A stretch of 64,000 bases of DNA from Clostridium paraputrificum (GCF_900447045.1 NZ_UAWH01000005.1:744001-808000); one strand, 5' to 3'. Shown: positions 25,085-34,788, counted from the stretch's first letter. Translations and numbers: made by a program. The notes: a model not told the origin generated them from the letters alone.

Positions 25085-26977
25085 TTGTTAGATAATGAGA
25101 ATTGGAAAGACATTATTTATTGGCAAATAAAAAATGTTGTACTTTATTTGCTAATAATGATTTTTATATATAGTTTTGTTTATATTGTATTTATAGATTA
25201 TAAGGATATATTGGATATGATTAATAGCATACTTCTAATAATTATTGGAGTTTCTGCAATTATAATTATAAATACAACAATGTTGTTACCTGAGAGAATT
25301 GTTAAATTGAGCAGTTTATTATATATAGTAATAGTTATTTTCGCTTTACTAGAGTTATTACCCAAACATAGAATGTACCTTAAGGAAATTACTTTTGGAC
25401 AAGTCGGTTTTGAGAGCTTTATGTATATGTGTTTTTTCTCTGCATTGATACTTGTTTATACCAATATGGGCAAAAGAGAAAATAAAAAAATAAAAATAAT
25501 ATCCTATTTCATAATAGTCATATTTATATGTAATCAATTTACTGGAAGAAGTTTTATAATTATAAAACTTCTTTCAATAATACTGTTAGTAATATCCTAT
25601 TTTACTTTAGCTGACTTTAAGTTCATTGAAGATAAAAAGTTAAATATTGCAAAGTTAGGAAATATATCATTTCTTTTAATAACTATAAGTAGCTTTAAAT
25701 CTACGTATATATATGTCTATGAGGCTTTTTTAATTACTATGATTCTGTATACGGTAGTTCTTATGAAAAATATAGTTAATAATCCTTATAAGGTATTATT
25801 TAAAGACCTTTTTGAAAAAGGGATAGAAATGAAGAATTTAAATACAAAAATAATTGAAAAGAATAGAGAATTAGAGTTTTCTCAAAATGTTGTTATGAAA
25901 AAGGAGAAGGCTTTTAAGAGTTTTTTTCAGAATGTTCCTATACCATTAATAATTTTGAATAAAGGAACTCAAAGGATTTCTTTTGCAAATTCTAGTTTTG
26001 TTAATATTGTAGAAAATAAATCTTTAAAAAGTATTATAAATAAGAAAATTACATCCGTAATAAGTGTAGATGAAGGCCAATTAAATAAATTTAATTATAG
26101 TGAAGGAAAGATAATACTTAGGGGGTCTATATCTAATAAGGGAGATTTAAAATATTTTGATATAGAGTTAATTGATAGTAGTACAAGTGGTGATGAAATA
26201 ATAGTAATACTAAATGATGTTACATCAAATGTTAAAGTTGATTCAATGAAAGAAGCTATTCAAAATAAAATGTTAGAAGAAAACTTGAAAAGAGATTTTC
26301 TATCAAATATATCCCATGATCTAAAAACGCCTATTAATGTGATATACTCAGCAACGCAGCTAGAAGAGTGTTTAATAAAAAATAGTAATATTAGTGGATT
26401 GAAAAAATATAATACTATTTCTAAACAAAACTGTATTTCATTGATAAGATTAGCTAATAACCTTATAGATACTAGTAGGATAGAATCTGATTATATATCT
26501 GCTAACCTTAAAGTTAAAAATATTGTAGATATAATAGAGAATATAATCGCAACATTAGTAGACTATGCTCATAATAATAATGTAAATTTGATTTTTGATA
26601 CTAATGAAGAAGAGGTATATGTAGAATTAGACGAAGATTTTATGCAGAGAATAATTGTGAACTTAATTTCCAACTCTATAAAGTTTTGTGATTATAATGG
26701 AATGATAAAAATAAATGTACATGCTTCTGATAAGAAAGTAGAGGTCTCCGTACAAGATAATGGAATAGGAATGGAAGAAGAGTTTATAAAAGATATATTC
26801 AACAGATATTCTATGGGAAAAAATAATGAAGCAAAATCCAATAAAGGAACAGGTATTGGTATGTTTGTTGTAAAAAGATTGATGGAAATACAAAATGGAA
26901 ATATATCTGTGAGTAGTAAAGTAGGAGAAGGAACAAGATTTGATTTAGTATTTAATAGAGTTTTAGAAAGGTGTTAG
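25085..26977 (+). CDS. Orphan membrane sensor histidine kinase 1
   Basis: A 630-residue kinase. Residues about 14-225 form seven or eight TM helices resembling a MASE-type sensor. A coiled segment leads to a PAS-like domain (260-370), then HisKA with SNISHDLKTPINVIYSATQ (H near 415) and a HATPase_c domain (N-box NLISNSIKF, DNGIGM, GTGIGMFVV). The TTG at 25085 has GGGGAG nine bases upstream and is preferred over GTG at 25067, which precedes that site. No response regulator is adjacent; the next gene is a second kinase. In clostridia such orphan kinases often feed Spo0A, an inference here. Confidence 0.87.
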   Translation: MLDNENWKDIIYWQIKNVVLYLLIMIFIYSFVYIVFIDYKDILDMINSILLIIIGVSAIIIINTTMLLPERIVKLSSLLYIVIVIFALLELLPKHRMYLKEITFGQVGFESFMYMCFFSALILVYTNMGKRENKKIKIISYFIIVIFICNQFTGRSFIIIKLLSIILLVISYFTLADFKFIEDKKLNIAKLGNISFLLITISSFKSTYIYVYEAFLITMILYTVVLMKNIVNNPYKVLFKDLFEKGIEMKNLNTKIIEKNRELEFSQNVVMKKEKAFKSFFQNVPIPLIILNKGTQRISFANSSFVNIVENKSLKSIINKKITSVISVDEGQLNKFNYSEGKIILRGSISNKGDLKYFDIELIDSSTSGDEIIVILNDVTSNVKVDSMKEAIQNKMLEENLKRDFLSNISHDLKTPINVIYSATQLEECLIKNSNISGLKKYNTISKQNCISLIRLANNLIDTSRIESDYISANLKVKNIVDIIENIIATLVDYAHNNNVNLIFDTNEEEVYVELDEDFMQRIIVNLISNSIKFCDYNGMIKINVHASDKKVEVSVQDNGIGMEEEFIKDIFNRYSMGKNNEAKSNKGTGIGMFVVKRLMEIQNGNISVSSKVGEGTRFDLVFNRVLERC

Positions 26978-26981
26978 AAAT

Positions 26982-29003
26982 ATGTTTAATAGAATTAAAT
27001 CTATAGAGTATCAAGATGATAATAATGATAACAAATATAAAAAATCTTTATTTGTTACTGTTCCAATATTAATTTCAATACTGCTAAATTATTTTGGCGA
27101 TGGTTATTATAACTTATATCCTATTCTTATAGAAATATTCTGCTCATCTATGGGGGCTGCCTTATTTCTAGTATGTATTATAAGAAAGGATAAAAAAGTT
27201 AATTACTATTTTTATATTGGAATAGGATTCTTCTTTTTAAGTATATTTTCATTTATACATGCAGTTCTATTGAATTCATCTGTACTCAACGTGAGTGAAA
27301 GTATAAATGATATTTTTGTATTTTCATCATATTGTTTATCTTATATTTTAATTATATTGTCATTTTGGTTGGATAAAAAGAGAAGTAATCTAATAGATTC
27401 TATAAGGGAATATATATTAATAAGTATATCAATATTATTAGTAAATATGTATTGTACTACAAAAAAATCCTACTTAGGAAGTAACATGGAATTTGAGAAG
27501 ATAATAATTTTAATAACATTAATAATTATAACTTTTATTTTCATTAGTAAAAATAAAGGTAGATTGAATGTTAATGAAAGGAATTATCTTTATGTCTATT
27601 TAACATTATTAATATTAAGCCAAGTAATTAGTATTTTTAATGAGTTTCGTGGATTTACTTTAGGGTTTGAGGTTGGAATATTTAAGTATTCATCTTATTG
27701 TATAATGTTTGCGGCTATATCTAAATTTGTATTATATAAATCTTACAATGATATAAGGAAGGACTTAGAAAAAGCACAAAAAATGCAAGTAGATTTAAAT
27801 AGAAGGTTGAGTGAAAGAAATAAACTGCTTATTGAGTGTAAATCACAAATAGAAAAAAGTGAAAAGAAATATGGCAAACTAATTGATACAATAAAAGATG
27901 GAATAATAATTTTTTATTTTGATAGGCTTTCTTATATAAATAAGGGAGCTCTAGAAATATTAGATTATAATGAAAATGCACATGTTACTGGAAGAATGCT
28001 AAAGTATATACTTAAAGAGTTAATACCAGAAAATAGCTTCCATTTTGATAATAATGGGAATGTGCTTTTAGATAATTATATTAAAATAGAGAATATAATA
28101 AGAAACGATAAAGAGTATGAAATATATTTATTAAAAATGGACAAGTATAATAGATTACTATATATAAAAGATAATACTGAAATAAATAGGAATAGAAAAA
28201 TTAGAAAAGAATATGAAGAGTATTTAAAGGAAGAATCACTAAAAAATGAATTCTACTCTAATATATCTCACGAATTAAGAACTCCCATAAATCTCATTTA
28301 TTCAGCACTTCAATTAAATGAAATTAATTTAGAGGAAGAATCTATAGAACCACTAATGGCAAGAAATAAGATAATTAGGCAAAATTGTTTAAGACTTATA
28401 AGAACAATTAACAATTTTATTGATACTAATAGGATATCTGAAGGCTTTTTAAAGCCTAATATGAAGGTTTATAACATAGTATCTGTTATAGAAAATATTT
28501 CTATGGAATGTACAAGTTATTTTGAAAAAATAGATGGAACTATTACTTTTGATTCTATTGAAGAAGAAATCTGTGTTAAATGTGATAAGGATATGATGGA
28601 AAGAATAATGTTAAATCTTTTATCAAATAGTGTGAAGTATGGTAAAAGAGGGGGGGAAGTATATATATATATTGAAGAAGAGGATGATATAGTATTAATT
28701 CATGTTAGTAATAATGGATATGTTATAGATAAAGACATGCAACCTTATATATATGATAAATTCACTAAAATTAACAAGTCATTAAATAGAGAAAGAGAAG
28801 GAAGTGGCTTAGGTTTATTCTTGGTAAAAGCCCTTTTAGAGTTACAAGGTGGAGTGATTGAACTTAAATCTAACAGTAAGGTAGGTAGTGAGTTTATAAT
28901 TAAGTTACCTAAATCCTACGAAGAAGAGAATGCAGAGTATAAGCATGAGATGGTTGATATAAAAGAAAAAGTAGATATGGAATTTTCAGATATATACCTT
29001 TAA
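26982..29003 (+). CDS. Orphan membrane sensor histidine kinase 2 (MASE3-like)
   Basis: A 673-residue kinase starting 4 nt after the stop of kinase 1 and surely co-transcribed. Eight TM helices (about 22-255) with an FSFIHAVLL segment resemble MASE3. A short coiled coil, a degenerate PAS domain (295-390), HisKA (SNISHELRTPINLIYSALQ) and HATPase_c (NLLSNSVKYG, GSGLGLFLVKALLELQGG) follow. The kinase core is clearly related to that of kinase 1, so the pair probably arose by duplication with divergent sensors. The G1-box DNG is replaced by SNNGYV, so ATP binding may be altered. No partner regulator is adjacent. Confidence 0.85.
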   Translation: MFNRIKSIEYQDDNNDNKYKKSLFVTVPILISILLNYFGDGYYNLYPILIEIFCSSMGAALFLVCIIRKDKKVNYYFYIGIGFFFLSIFSFIHAVLLNSSVLNVSESINDIFVFSSYCLSYILIILSFWLDKKRSNLIDSIREYILISISILLVNMYCTTKKSYLGSNMEFEKIIILITLIIITFIFISKNKGRLNVNERNYLYVYLTLLILSQVISIFNEFRGFTLGFEVGIFKYSSYCIMFAAISKFVLYKSYNDIRKDLEKAQKMQVDLNRRLSERNKLLIECKSQIEKSEKKYGKLIDTIKDGIIIFYFDRLSYINKGALEILDYNENAHVTGRMLKYILKELIPENSFHFDNNGNVLLDNYIKIENIIRNDKEYEIYLLKMDKYNRLLYIKDNTEINRNRKIRKEYEEYLKEESLKNEFYSNISHELRTPINLIYSALQLNEINLEEESIEPLMARNKIIRQNCLRLIRTINNFIDTNRISEGFLKPNMKVYNIVSVIENISMECTSYFEKIDGTITFDSIEEEICVKCDKDMMERIMLNLLSNSVKYGKRGGEVYIYIEEEDDIVLIHVSNNGYVIDKDMQPYIYDKFTKINKSLNREREGSGLGLFLVKALLELQGGVIELKSNSKVGSEFIIKLPKSYEEENAEYKHEMVDIKEKVDMEFSDIYL

Positions 29004-29064
29004 GCATATTTTTTCTATATAAACATAATAATATATAGAATATAGGAGTTTTGGGGTGTATTAG

Positions 29065-29571
29065 ATGGGAAAAATATTTAAGGTAAATGGTAAGTTTAAG
29101 ATATTGCCTTTTATTGGACTAACAATATTACCACTGATAGGTGGAGTAGGGATAGGATATCTTATTAGAAACTCTATAAATATATATGGAAAATTAGATA
29201 AACCTATATTTTCACCACCTAGTTTTGTTTTTATAGTTGTGTGGACTATATTGTATTTACTTATGGGTTTTGCGTCATATAGGATATATATGATTAGAGA
29301 TAGTGGTAAAGATATTGGAACATCTTTGTTCTTTTATATCATACAGCTATTGTTAAATTATTTGTGGCCAGTTATATTCTTTTCATTTAGATTATATGGA
29401 ATGGCTTTTATAGAGTTGATAGTTCTGTTCATATTTGTGGTGATTACATTTATTAAATTTATCAAACTAGATAAGATAGCAGGATTTTTATTTATACCTT
29501 ATATGGCTTGGTTAATATTTGCAGCTGTATTAAATTACTTTGTTTGGTGGAAAAACGAAATGTATATATAG
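29065..29571 (+). CDS. TspO/MBR family protein
   Basis: A 168-residue five-helix membrane protein of the TspO/peripheral benzodiazepine receptor family, which binds tetrapyrroles and lipids and modulates stress responses. Conserved blocks are KPIFSPPSFVFIVVWTILYLLMGFA, split across helices 1-2, NYLWPVIFF in helix 3, and the C-terminal MAWLIFAAVLNYFVW. Length is usual. It follows the kinase pair by 61 nt and may share their transcript. Role in this anaerobe is unknown. Confidence 0.9.
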   Translation: MGKIFKVNGKFKILPFIGLTILPLIGGVGIGYLIRNSINIYGKLDKPIFSPPSFVFIVVWTILYLLMGFASYRIYMIRDSGKDIGTSLFFYIIQLLLNYLWPVIFFSFRLYGMAFIELIVLFIFVVITFIKFIKLDKIAGFLFIPYMAWLIFAAVLNYFVWWKNEMYI

Positions 29572-29651
29572 GTGATTATTGATTTCGGTGTATGAATGTG
29601 ATAATATTAGATATAGTTTAATATGGTTAGTTTATAATGGCGTGTTACAAA

Positions 29652-29692
29652 AGGCATCAGCTATCGATTAAGGATAGTTGGCGCTTTTTTGT
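29652..29692 (+). terminator. Terminator before the BglG-type gene
   Basis: GGCATCAGCTATC pairs imperfectly (wobbles) with GATAGTTGGCGC around GATTAAG, followed by a T-run. It does not match a RAT antiterminator site, so it is read as a plain terminator. Confidence 0.7.
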
Positions 29693-29733
29693 TTTGATAA
29701 AAATTTAGTATTATAATATATAAGTATCAAATG

Positions 29734-29762
29734 TTTACATGATAATGTAAAAATGATATTAT
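29734..29762 (+). promoter_or_regulatory. Promoter with palindrome, antiterminator gene
   Basis: TTTACA at 29734-29739, 17-bp spacer, TATTAT at 29757-29762. A perfect inverted repeat TTTACAT-GATA-ATGTAAA (29734-29751) overlaps the -35 and is a candidate operator. Confidence 0.6.
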
Positions 29763-29826
29763 ATACGATGATATAAAGTCTAAAAATGTATTTTCATTAA
29801 AGTGATTTTTAGAAAGAGAGGATAAT

Positions 29827-30681
29827 ATGAGTAGGGTATTAAATAAAGATGCAGTCATAACTAGAGCTTTTAATAATAACCTTGCCTTAGTAAAAGTAGA
29901 TGGCAAAGAGAAAATAATCTTTGCTAAGGGAATAGGTTTTGGTAAAAAATTTGGAGAAATTATAAGTAAGGATACTTTTGTAGAAAAGATATTCTCTATT
30001 GAAGATGAAAGTAATGCTAAAAATTTAAAAAGAATAGTAGAGAAAGTTGATAATGAGTTTTTTGCAGTTTGTGAAGAGGCTATTGTAGATATTTCAAAAA
30101 AGGTGGAAGGTGAATTGAATGAAAAGATTCACGTAAGTCTAATAGATCACCTTCATTTTGCAGTGAAAAGACTTAAAAATAAAGAAGAGATAGTAAATCC
30201 TTTCTTAGCAGAGATAGAAAGTTTTTATCCAAAGGAGTATGAATTAGCTAAAATAGTAGCCAATAGAGTTGGGAAGGCAATGAATATAGCAATTCCAGAA
30301 GGAGAGGTTGGATTTATTGCATTACATGTACATTCTGCATTAAATAATGGGAAATTATCCAATACTGTAAAGTATAGTTATTTAAGTGGAAATATTATAA
30401 AACATATAGAGGAAAGGTTACATTTAACTATAGATAGAAAATCTCTTGATTATACAAGATTTATTACTCATATTAGATTTGCAATAGAAAGAATTATGAA
30501 TAAAGCAAAGATTCATAATGATTTATCAGATGTTATAAAAATTAGATATAAAGAATCATATAAGGTAGCAAAAGAAGTTGCACTTATAATTCAAGACTAT
30601 TTAGCTGTAAAGGTAAGTGAAGAGGAAATTGCATATTTAGCTCTTCATATTGAGAGATTTAGAGTGAGTTTGTCAGATTAA
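29827..30681 (+). CDS. BglG-family transcription antiterminator
   Basis: A 284-residue regulator. An N-terminal CAT RNA-binding domain (1-57, with VLNKDAVITRAFNNNLALV) is followed by two PTS regulation domains (PRD1 about 70-170, PRD2 about 175-280). Phosphorylatable histidines occur in PRD1 (LIDHLHFAVKR, ALHVHSAL) and PRD2 (THIRFAIERI, LALHIERF). Such proteins bind RAT hairpins and prevent early termination of sugar operons, under PTS control. The next gene is topB, not a sugar gene, so its target is elsewhere, possibly a ptsG-like or beta-glucoside operon. Start has AGAAAGAGAGG. Confidence 0.9.
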   Translation: MSRVLNKDAVITRAFNNNLALVKVDGKEKIIFAKGIGFGKKFGEIISKDTFVEKIFSIEDESNAKNLKRIVEKVDNEFFAVCEEAIVDISKKVEGELNEKIHVSLIDHLHFAVKRLKNKEEIVNPFLAEIESFYPKEYELAKIVANRVGKAMNIAIPEGEVGFIALHVHSALNNGKLSNTVKYSYLSGNIIKHIEERLHLTIDRKSLDYTRFITHIRFAIERIMNKAKIHNDLSDVIKIRYKESYKVAKEVALIIQDYLAVKVSEEEIAYLALHIERFRVSLSD

Positions 30682-30704
30682 TATAAATTATAGTATAATA
30701 AGAG

Positions 30705-30745
30705 TAGGCATATTAACTTACATAAGTTAAGTTGCCTATTTTTTT
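30705..30745 (+). terminator. Terminator before topB
   Basis: A long stem, TAGGCA plus TTAACTT pairing with AAGTTAA plus TGCCTA, followed by seven T. Confidence 0.85.
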
Positions 30746-30765
30746 GATTTAGAAAGGATTGTTAT

Positions 30766-32922
30766 ATGAGTAAGGTAATTATTGCAGAAAAACCATCTGT
30801 AGCTAAAAATATAGCAGATGCCCTTAATATAAAAAAGAGAAAAGATGGATATTTCGAGGGTGAAGGATTTTATATAACATGGGCTTTTGGTCATTTGCTT
30901 CAACTTTATGATGCGAAAGATTATGATGAGAATATGAAGGGGTGGAGAATGGAGAAATTCCCTTTTATTCCTGAAGAGTTTAAGTATAAGGTAAAGTGTG
31001 ACAATGTAAATAGAAGCGCCGAAGATAAAGGTGCTGCCAAACAAATTAATATAATAAGTTCCCTTATTAATAGAAGTGATGTTGATGGTGTGGTTTCTGC
31101 AACGGATTTCGATAGAGAAGGTCAAGTTATAGCAGATGAACTTTTTGGATATTTAAGTGTTCAAAAACCAATTTATAGATTATTACTTAACGAATGGACT
31201 CCGGATGAAGTCAAGAAGGGAATGGCTGCACTTAAAGATAATGTTGAGATGAAGTCACTTCAAGATGCAGGTATAGGTAGGCAATGGACAGACTGGATTA
31301 TAGGTATAAATCTTACTTCAGTAACTACTTTGAAATACAATTTTGAGAAAAATAAAACTTTAAATATAGGAAGAGTTTTACTTCCAACATTAAAAATAAT
31401 TTATGATAGGGATCTTGAAATAGAAAACTTTAAGGCAACAAGCTATTATAAATTAACTTCAACATTTAAAACTTCAAGAAATGAAGAATTTGATGCTTTA
31501 TATTATGAAAAGGAATCTGAAAAGTTTGAAGATAAGAAGGCACTAGATAATATTGTATCATTATTAGATGGGATAGATGCTAAGGTAATTGATAAACAAA
31601 CAGATAAGAAGAGAGAGTATCCTCCATATCTATTTAATCTTTCAAATCTTCAAGGGTATATAACAAGTAAATATAAGGGATGGACATCAGATAAGGTTTT
31701 GAAGGTGGCTCAAAGTCTTTATGAAAAGAAGTTTACAACTTATCCAAGAACGGCATCAGTTGTTCTTGAAGAAAGTTTAGAGGATAGAGCAAGAAAAGTA
31801 TTAAATACATTAAAAACAGGTTTACCTTATGAAAACGAAATTAAGTTTATAAAATCAAAAAGGGTATTTGATAATTCTAAAGTAGAAAGTCATAGTGCTA
31901 TAACGCCAACTTATATAAAACCTACTGGACTTAGTAAGGATGAAGAAATTGTATATAATGCAATTAAAAATAGATTTATAATGCAATTTATGCCAATAGC
32001 AGAATTTGAAGAAACTAAGATTACATTAAAGGCTGAAAATCCAGAAGTTAAAGGTGAATTTATAGCTAAGGGTAAGGTTCAATTGGTAGAAGGGTGGAGA
32101 AAGGTAGAGAAGATAGATACAAAGGATACAATTCTTCCAATGGTAAGTAAGGATGAAAATGTACAGTTTGTAGCTAACAAAATAGGGAAAGTTACTAAAA
32201 AGCCCCCTAAATATCACACAGAAAAAACTCTGTTAAGAGTCATGGAAACCTGTGGTAAAGGTGTAGAGGACAAAGAGGACTCGGAGGAAATGATGGCTTC
32301 TATCTTAAGTGGTTTTAGTATAGGTACTCCAGCTACTAGAGCAGAAACTATTAAAAAGCTTAAGGATATAGGATATATAAAAACTAAAGGAAAAAGTCTT
32401 ACTTGCACTGAACTTGGAAGGACAATGGTTGAAATATTTCCTGTTAAGGAGCTTCTTGACCTTGAGTATACAGGAAGACTTGAAAAGACATTATCAGATA
32501 TAGAAAAAGGAAGATTTGAAAAATCTGATTTTATGAATTTAATTTGTAATTTTACTGAAACTGCTGTTGATAAGATAAAGAATGATACAGGAGCATTATC
32601 AAAGTTTAAGGTTGAAGCTCCAGAAGGAAAAGAAGTTGTAGGAAGATGTCCGACTTGTGGAAATCCAGTTATAGAAGGAGAAAAGGGATTTGGATGCACT
32701 AATTGGAAAAATGGATGTAAGTTTACTATCTGGAAAGATGATAAGTATATTGCTTCTTTTGGAAAACAAGTTACTAAAGAGATGGTGAAGCTTCTTCTTC
32801 AAAATGGTAAGGTTGGATTTAGGAACTTGAAGAGTAAAAAGGGAAATACTTTTTCAGCTTATTTTAAATATATTAAGAATGAAGAAACTGGAAGATATAA
32901 TTGGGAGATAGAATTTATTTAA
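30766..32922 (+). CDS. topB: DNA topoisomerase III (type IA)
   Basis: A 718-residue type IA topoisomerase. The Toprim domain starts at residue 3 (VIIAEKPSVAKNIADAL) with DFDREGQ near 118, and the catalytic tyrosine lies in FTTYPRTAS near 325. A C-terminal zinc ribbon (CPTCGNP..GFGCTNWKNGC) precedes a second short domain ending VGFRNLKSKKGNTFSAYF. It relaxes negative supercoils and decatenates DNA. Length and domain order fit TopB rather than TopA. Start after TTTAGAAAGGA. Monocistronic between two terminators. Confidence 0.93.
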   Translation: MSKVIIAEKPSVAKNIADALNIKKRKDGYFEGEGFYITWAFGHLLQLYDAKDYDENMKGWRMEKFPFIPEEFKYKVKCDNVNRSAEDKGAAKQINIISSLINRSDVDGVVSATDFDREGQVIADELFGYLSVQKPIYRLLLNEWTPDEVKKGMAALKDNVEMKSLQDAGIGRQWTDWIIGINLTSVTTLKYNFEKNKTLNIGRVLLPTLKIIYDRDLEIENFKATSYYKLTSTFKTSRNEEFDALYYEKESEKFEDKKALDNIVSLLDGIDAKVIDKQTDKKREYPPYLFNLSNLQGYITSKYKGWTSDKVLKVAQSLYEKKFTTYPRTASVVLEESLEDRARKVLNTLKTGLPYENEIKFIKSKRVFDNSKVESHSAITPTYIKPTGLSKDEEIVYNAIKNRFIMQFMPIAEFEETKITLKAENPEVKGEFIAKGKVQLVEGWRKVEKIDTKDTILPMVSKDENVQFVANKIGKVTKKPPKYHTEKTLLRVMETCGKGVEDKEDSEEMMASILSGFSIGTPATRAETIKKLKDIGYIKTKGKSLTCTELGRTMVEIFPVKELLDLEYTGRLEKTLSDIEKGRFEKSDFMNLICNFTETAVDKIKNDTGALSKFKVEAPEGKEVVGRCPTCGNPVIEGEKGFGCTNWKNGCKFTIWKDDKYIASFGKQVTKEMVKLLLQNGKVGFRNLKSKKGNTFSAYFKYIKNEETGRYNWEIEFI

Positions 32923-32951
32923 GAGAAATTGCTTTGCAATTTCTCTTTTTT
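32921..32951 (+). terminator. topB terminator
   Basis: AAGAGAAATTGC, loop TTT, GCAATTTCTCTT, then TTTT. Its stem starts at the stop codon. Confidence 0.9.
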
Positions 32952-32997
32952 GAATAATGTTTTTTCTATAGGGAAATTTATTTGTGAGGTGAGATAA

Positions 32998-33495
32998 ATG
33001 AAAAAAATAACTTTTAAAGGAAAAGATATAACTCTTGAAGGTAATCAGTTATCAGTTGGAGATACATTAAAGAACTGTACTCTTGTTGGAAATGATTTGA
33101 ATGAAGTTGAGTTAACAAAGACAAATGGTATTAGAGTAATATTATCTGTGCCATCAATTGATACTCCTGTTTGTGATACTGAAGTTAGAAGGTTTAATAA
33201 AGAAATTGAAAGTTTACCTAATGTACATTGCTATACTGTTTCAATGGATTTACCATTTGCTCAGGCAAGATGGTGTGGAGCAGCTGGAATTAATAGAGTA
33301 ACAACTTTATCTGATTATAAGTATAGAAGTTTTGGAGACACAACAGGAACTTATATAAAAGAGCTAGGATTATTAACAAGAGCTTCTTTTGTTGTAGATG
33401 AAAATAATAAAGTTATATTTGTAGAATATTTGGATGAAGTAGCTAATGAACCAAGTTATGATAAGATAATTAGTGTTGTAAAAAATGCTATTTAA
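32998..33495 (+). CDS. tpx: Thiol peroxidase (atypical 2-Cys peroxiredoxin)
   Basis: A 165-residue Tpx-type peroxiredoxin reducing H2O2 and alkyl hydroperoxides with thioredoxin. The peroxidatic cysteine is C59 in VPSIDTPVCDTE and the resolving cysteine is C93 in ARWCGAAG, with R129-equivalent TRASFVVD near the C-terminus. Length is typical. GTGAGGTGAGA precedes ATG. Possible electron donors, a thioredoxin and its reductase, are encoded at 48-49 kb in this window. Confidence 0.94.
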   Translation: MKKITFKGKDITLEGNQLSVGDTLKNCTLVGNDLNEVELTKTNGIRVILSVPSIDTPVCDTEVRRFNKEIESLPNVHCYTVSMDLPFAQARWCGAAGINRVTTLSDYKYRSFGDTTGTYIKELGLLTRASFVVDENNKVIFVEYLDEVANEPSYDKIISVVKNAI

Positions 33496-33514
33496 TAATT
33501 TATTTATAAGTTTA

Positions 33515-33552
33515 AGAGGAGAGCTTTGCAAAGGCAAAACTCTCCTCTTATT
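33515..33552. terminator. Bidirectional terminator, tpx and lrgB
   Basis: AGAGGAGAGCTTTGC pairs with GCAAAACTCTCCTCT (one wobble) between the convergent tpx and lrgB genes. Confidence 0.88.
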
Positions 33553-34261
33553 TTATTAAGCTATGAATATATAAAGATATGTTGTAGGCTAATGGAGCAA
33601 TAAATACTGTCATTATTCCAGCAACTCCAATTGAAAGACCACTCATAGCTCCTTCTGTTTCACCTATTTCCAAGGCCTTAGTAGTACCAACTGCATGAGC
33701 AGCTGTTCCTAGAGAAATTCCAACTGCAACACTGTCTTTTATTTTGAATATTTTACAAATTGTAGGACCCATAACTGCTCCAATTATTCCAGAGAGAATT
33801 ATTGCAAGAACAGTTACTGAAGAAATACCTCCTAATTGATTAGAAAGTTCAATTCCTATTGGAGTTGTAACTGACTTAGGTAATAGTGATTTTATTATTG
33901 AAGCATCCAGTCCTAATAAATAAGAAAGTCCTATTACTGCAAATATTCCTATAATAGACCCAAGAAGTACTCCAAGAAAGATTGATAAAGAATGTTTCTT
34001 TAATAAATCTAACTGTTTATATAGAGGGACTGCAAGTATTACAGTTGATGGTCCAAGGAACATATTTATAAATTTACCACCTTGATTATATGTGTCAAAA
34101 TCAATATTAAAGGCAAGTAAGAATGCTACTACAATTCCTATTGCAATAAGTAATGGGTTAAATAGTGGAATGTTTGTCTTTCTATATATGTATAACCCTA
34201 TTTCAAAGGCAGCTAGTGAAAGTACTATACCAAATAAAATATTATTAGTTATTATGTTCAT
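33548..34261 (-). CDS. lrgB: LrgB/CidB-family membrane protein
   Basis: A 237-residue membrane protein of the LrgB family with about seven hydrophobic helices and the conserved LLPKSVTTPIGIELSNQLGG and GTAAHAVGTTKALEIGE motifs. With LrgA it forms the antiholin-like module that modulates murein hydrolase activity or, in later work on related systems, pyruvate uptake. Its ATG lies inside the lrgA 3' end (17-nt overlap), a sign of translational coupling. Confidence 0.92.
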   Translation of the reverse strand: MNIITNNILFGIVLSLAAFEIGLYIYRKTNIPLFNPLLIAIGIVVAFLLAFNIDFDTYNQGGKFINMFLGPSTVILAVPLYKQLDLLKKHSLSIFLGVLLGSIIGIFAVIGLSYLLGLDASIIKSLLPKSVTTPIGIELSNQLGGISSVTVLAIILSGIIGAVMGPTICKIFKIKDSVAVGISLGTAAHAVGTTKALEIGETEGAMSGLSIGVAGIMTVFIAPLAYNISLYIHSLIK

Positions 34262-34628
34262 CTACTTCACATCCTTTATTGTTACTAACTTTTCTAGATA
34301 TAAATTGAACTATTAATCCTGTGCTCGCTATTACTATTGAAGTTGTTAATATACATACTATTATTAGTTTTAACCAAGTATCTTTTATAACTCCTACAGA
34401 TGACATAAGTCCAACACCAGCAGGGATGAAGAAGAATGCTAGATGATCTAAAAGAAATGTTGATACTGTTTCAATCTGTTCTAGTTTTATTACTTTTGTG
34501 CATAAAAGTAACAATAAAATTAGCATTCCTAGAATGTTTCCAGGTATAGGGAGATTTAAAAGTCCAGATATTAGTTCACCCATTAGATAAATTCCAAATA
34601 TTATAATTGCTTCTCTAAATAGTTTCAT
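34245..34628 (-). CDS. lrgA: LrgA/CidA-family holin-like protein
   Basis: A 127-residue protein with four hydrophobic segments matching CidA/LrgA: LMGELISGLLNLPIPGNILGMLILLLLL at residues about 16-42 and FFFIPAGVGLM near 70. It is the first gene of the lrgAB pair. The start follows AGGAGGCGC. No LytTR-type regulator gene is adjacent. Confidence 0.9.
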   Translation of the reverse strand: MKLFREAIIIFGIYLMGELISGLLNLPIPGNILGMLILLLLLCTKVIKLEQIETVSTFLLDHLAFFFIPAGVGLMSSVGVIKDTWLKLIIVCILTTSIVIASTGLIVQFISRKVSNNKGCEVDEHNN

Positions 34629-34739
34629 AATGCGCCTCCTATTTTATATCTCTTTTAATTTATCATTTATGAAAATAAATGTAAACCACGAAAAAATGCG
34701 GAAAACAGTTAATTATGTCTATATATGGCTGTGAGTTTT

Positions 34740-34788
34740 AGTTACTTAAAAGTTACTAATTGATAGTATAAATAATTATTGTTATACT
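34740..34788 (+). promoter_or_regulatory. hxlR promoter and tandem operator
   Basis: TTGATA at 34760-34765 and TATACT at 34783-34788, 17-bp spacer. AGTTACT occurs at 34740-34746 and again at 34751-34757, an 11-bp-phased direct repeat just upstream of the -35, suited to an HxlR dimer. Confidence 0.6.

Noticed and set aside
29652..29692. RAT antiterminator site before the BglG-type gene
   Set aside because: The hairpin lacks the RAT consensus and precedes the regulator itself; it reads as a terminator after tspO.
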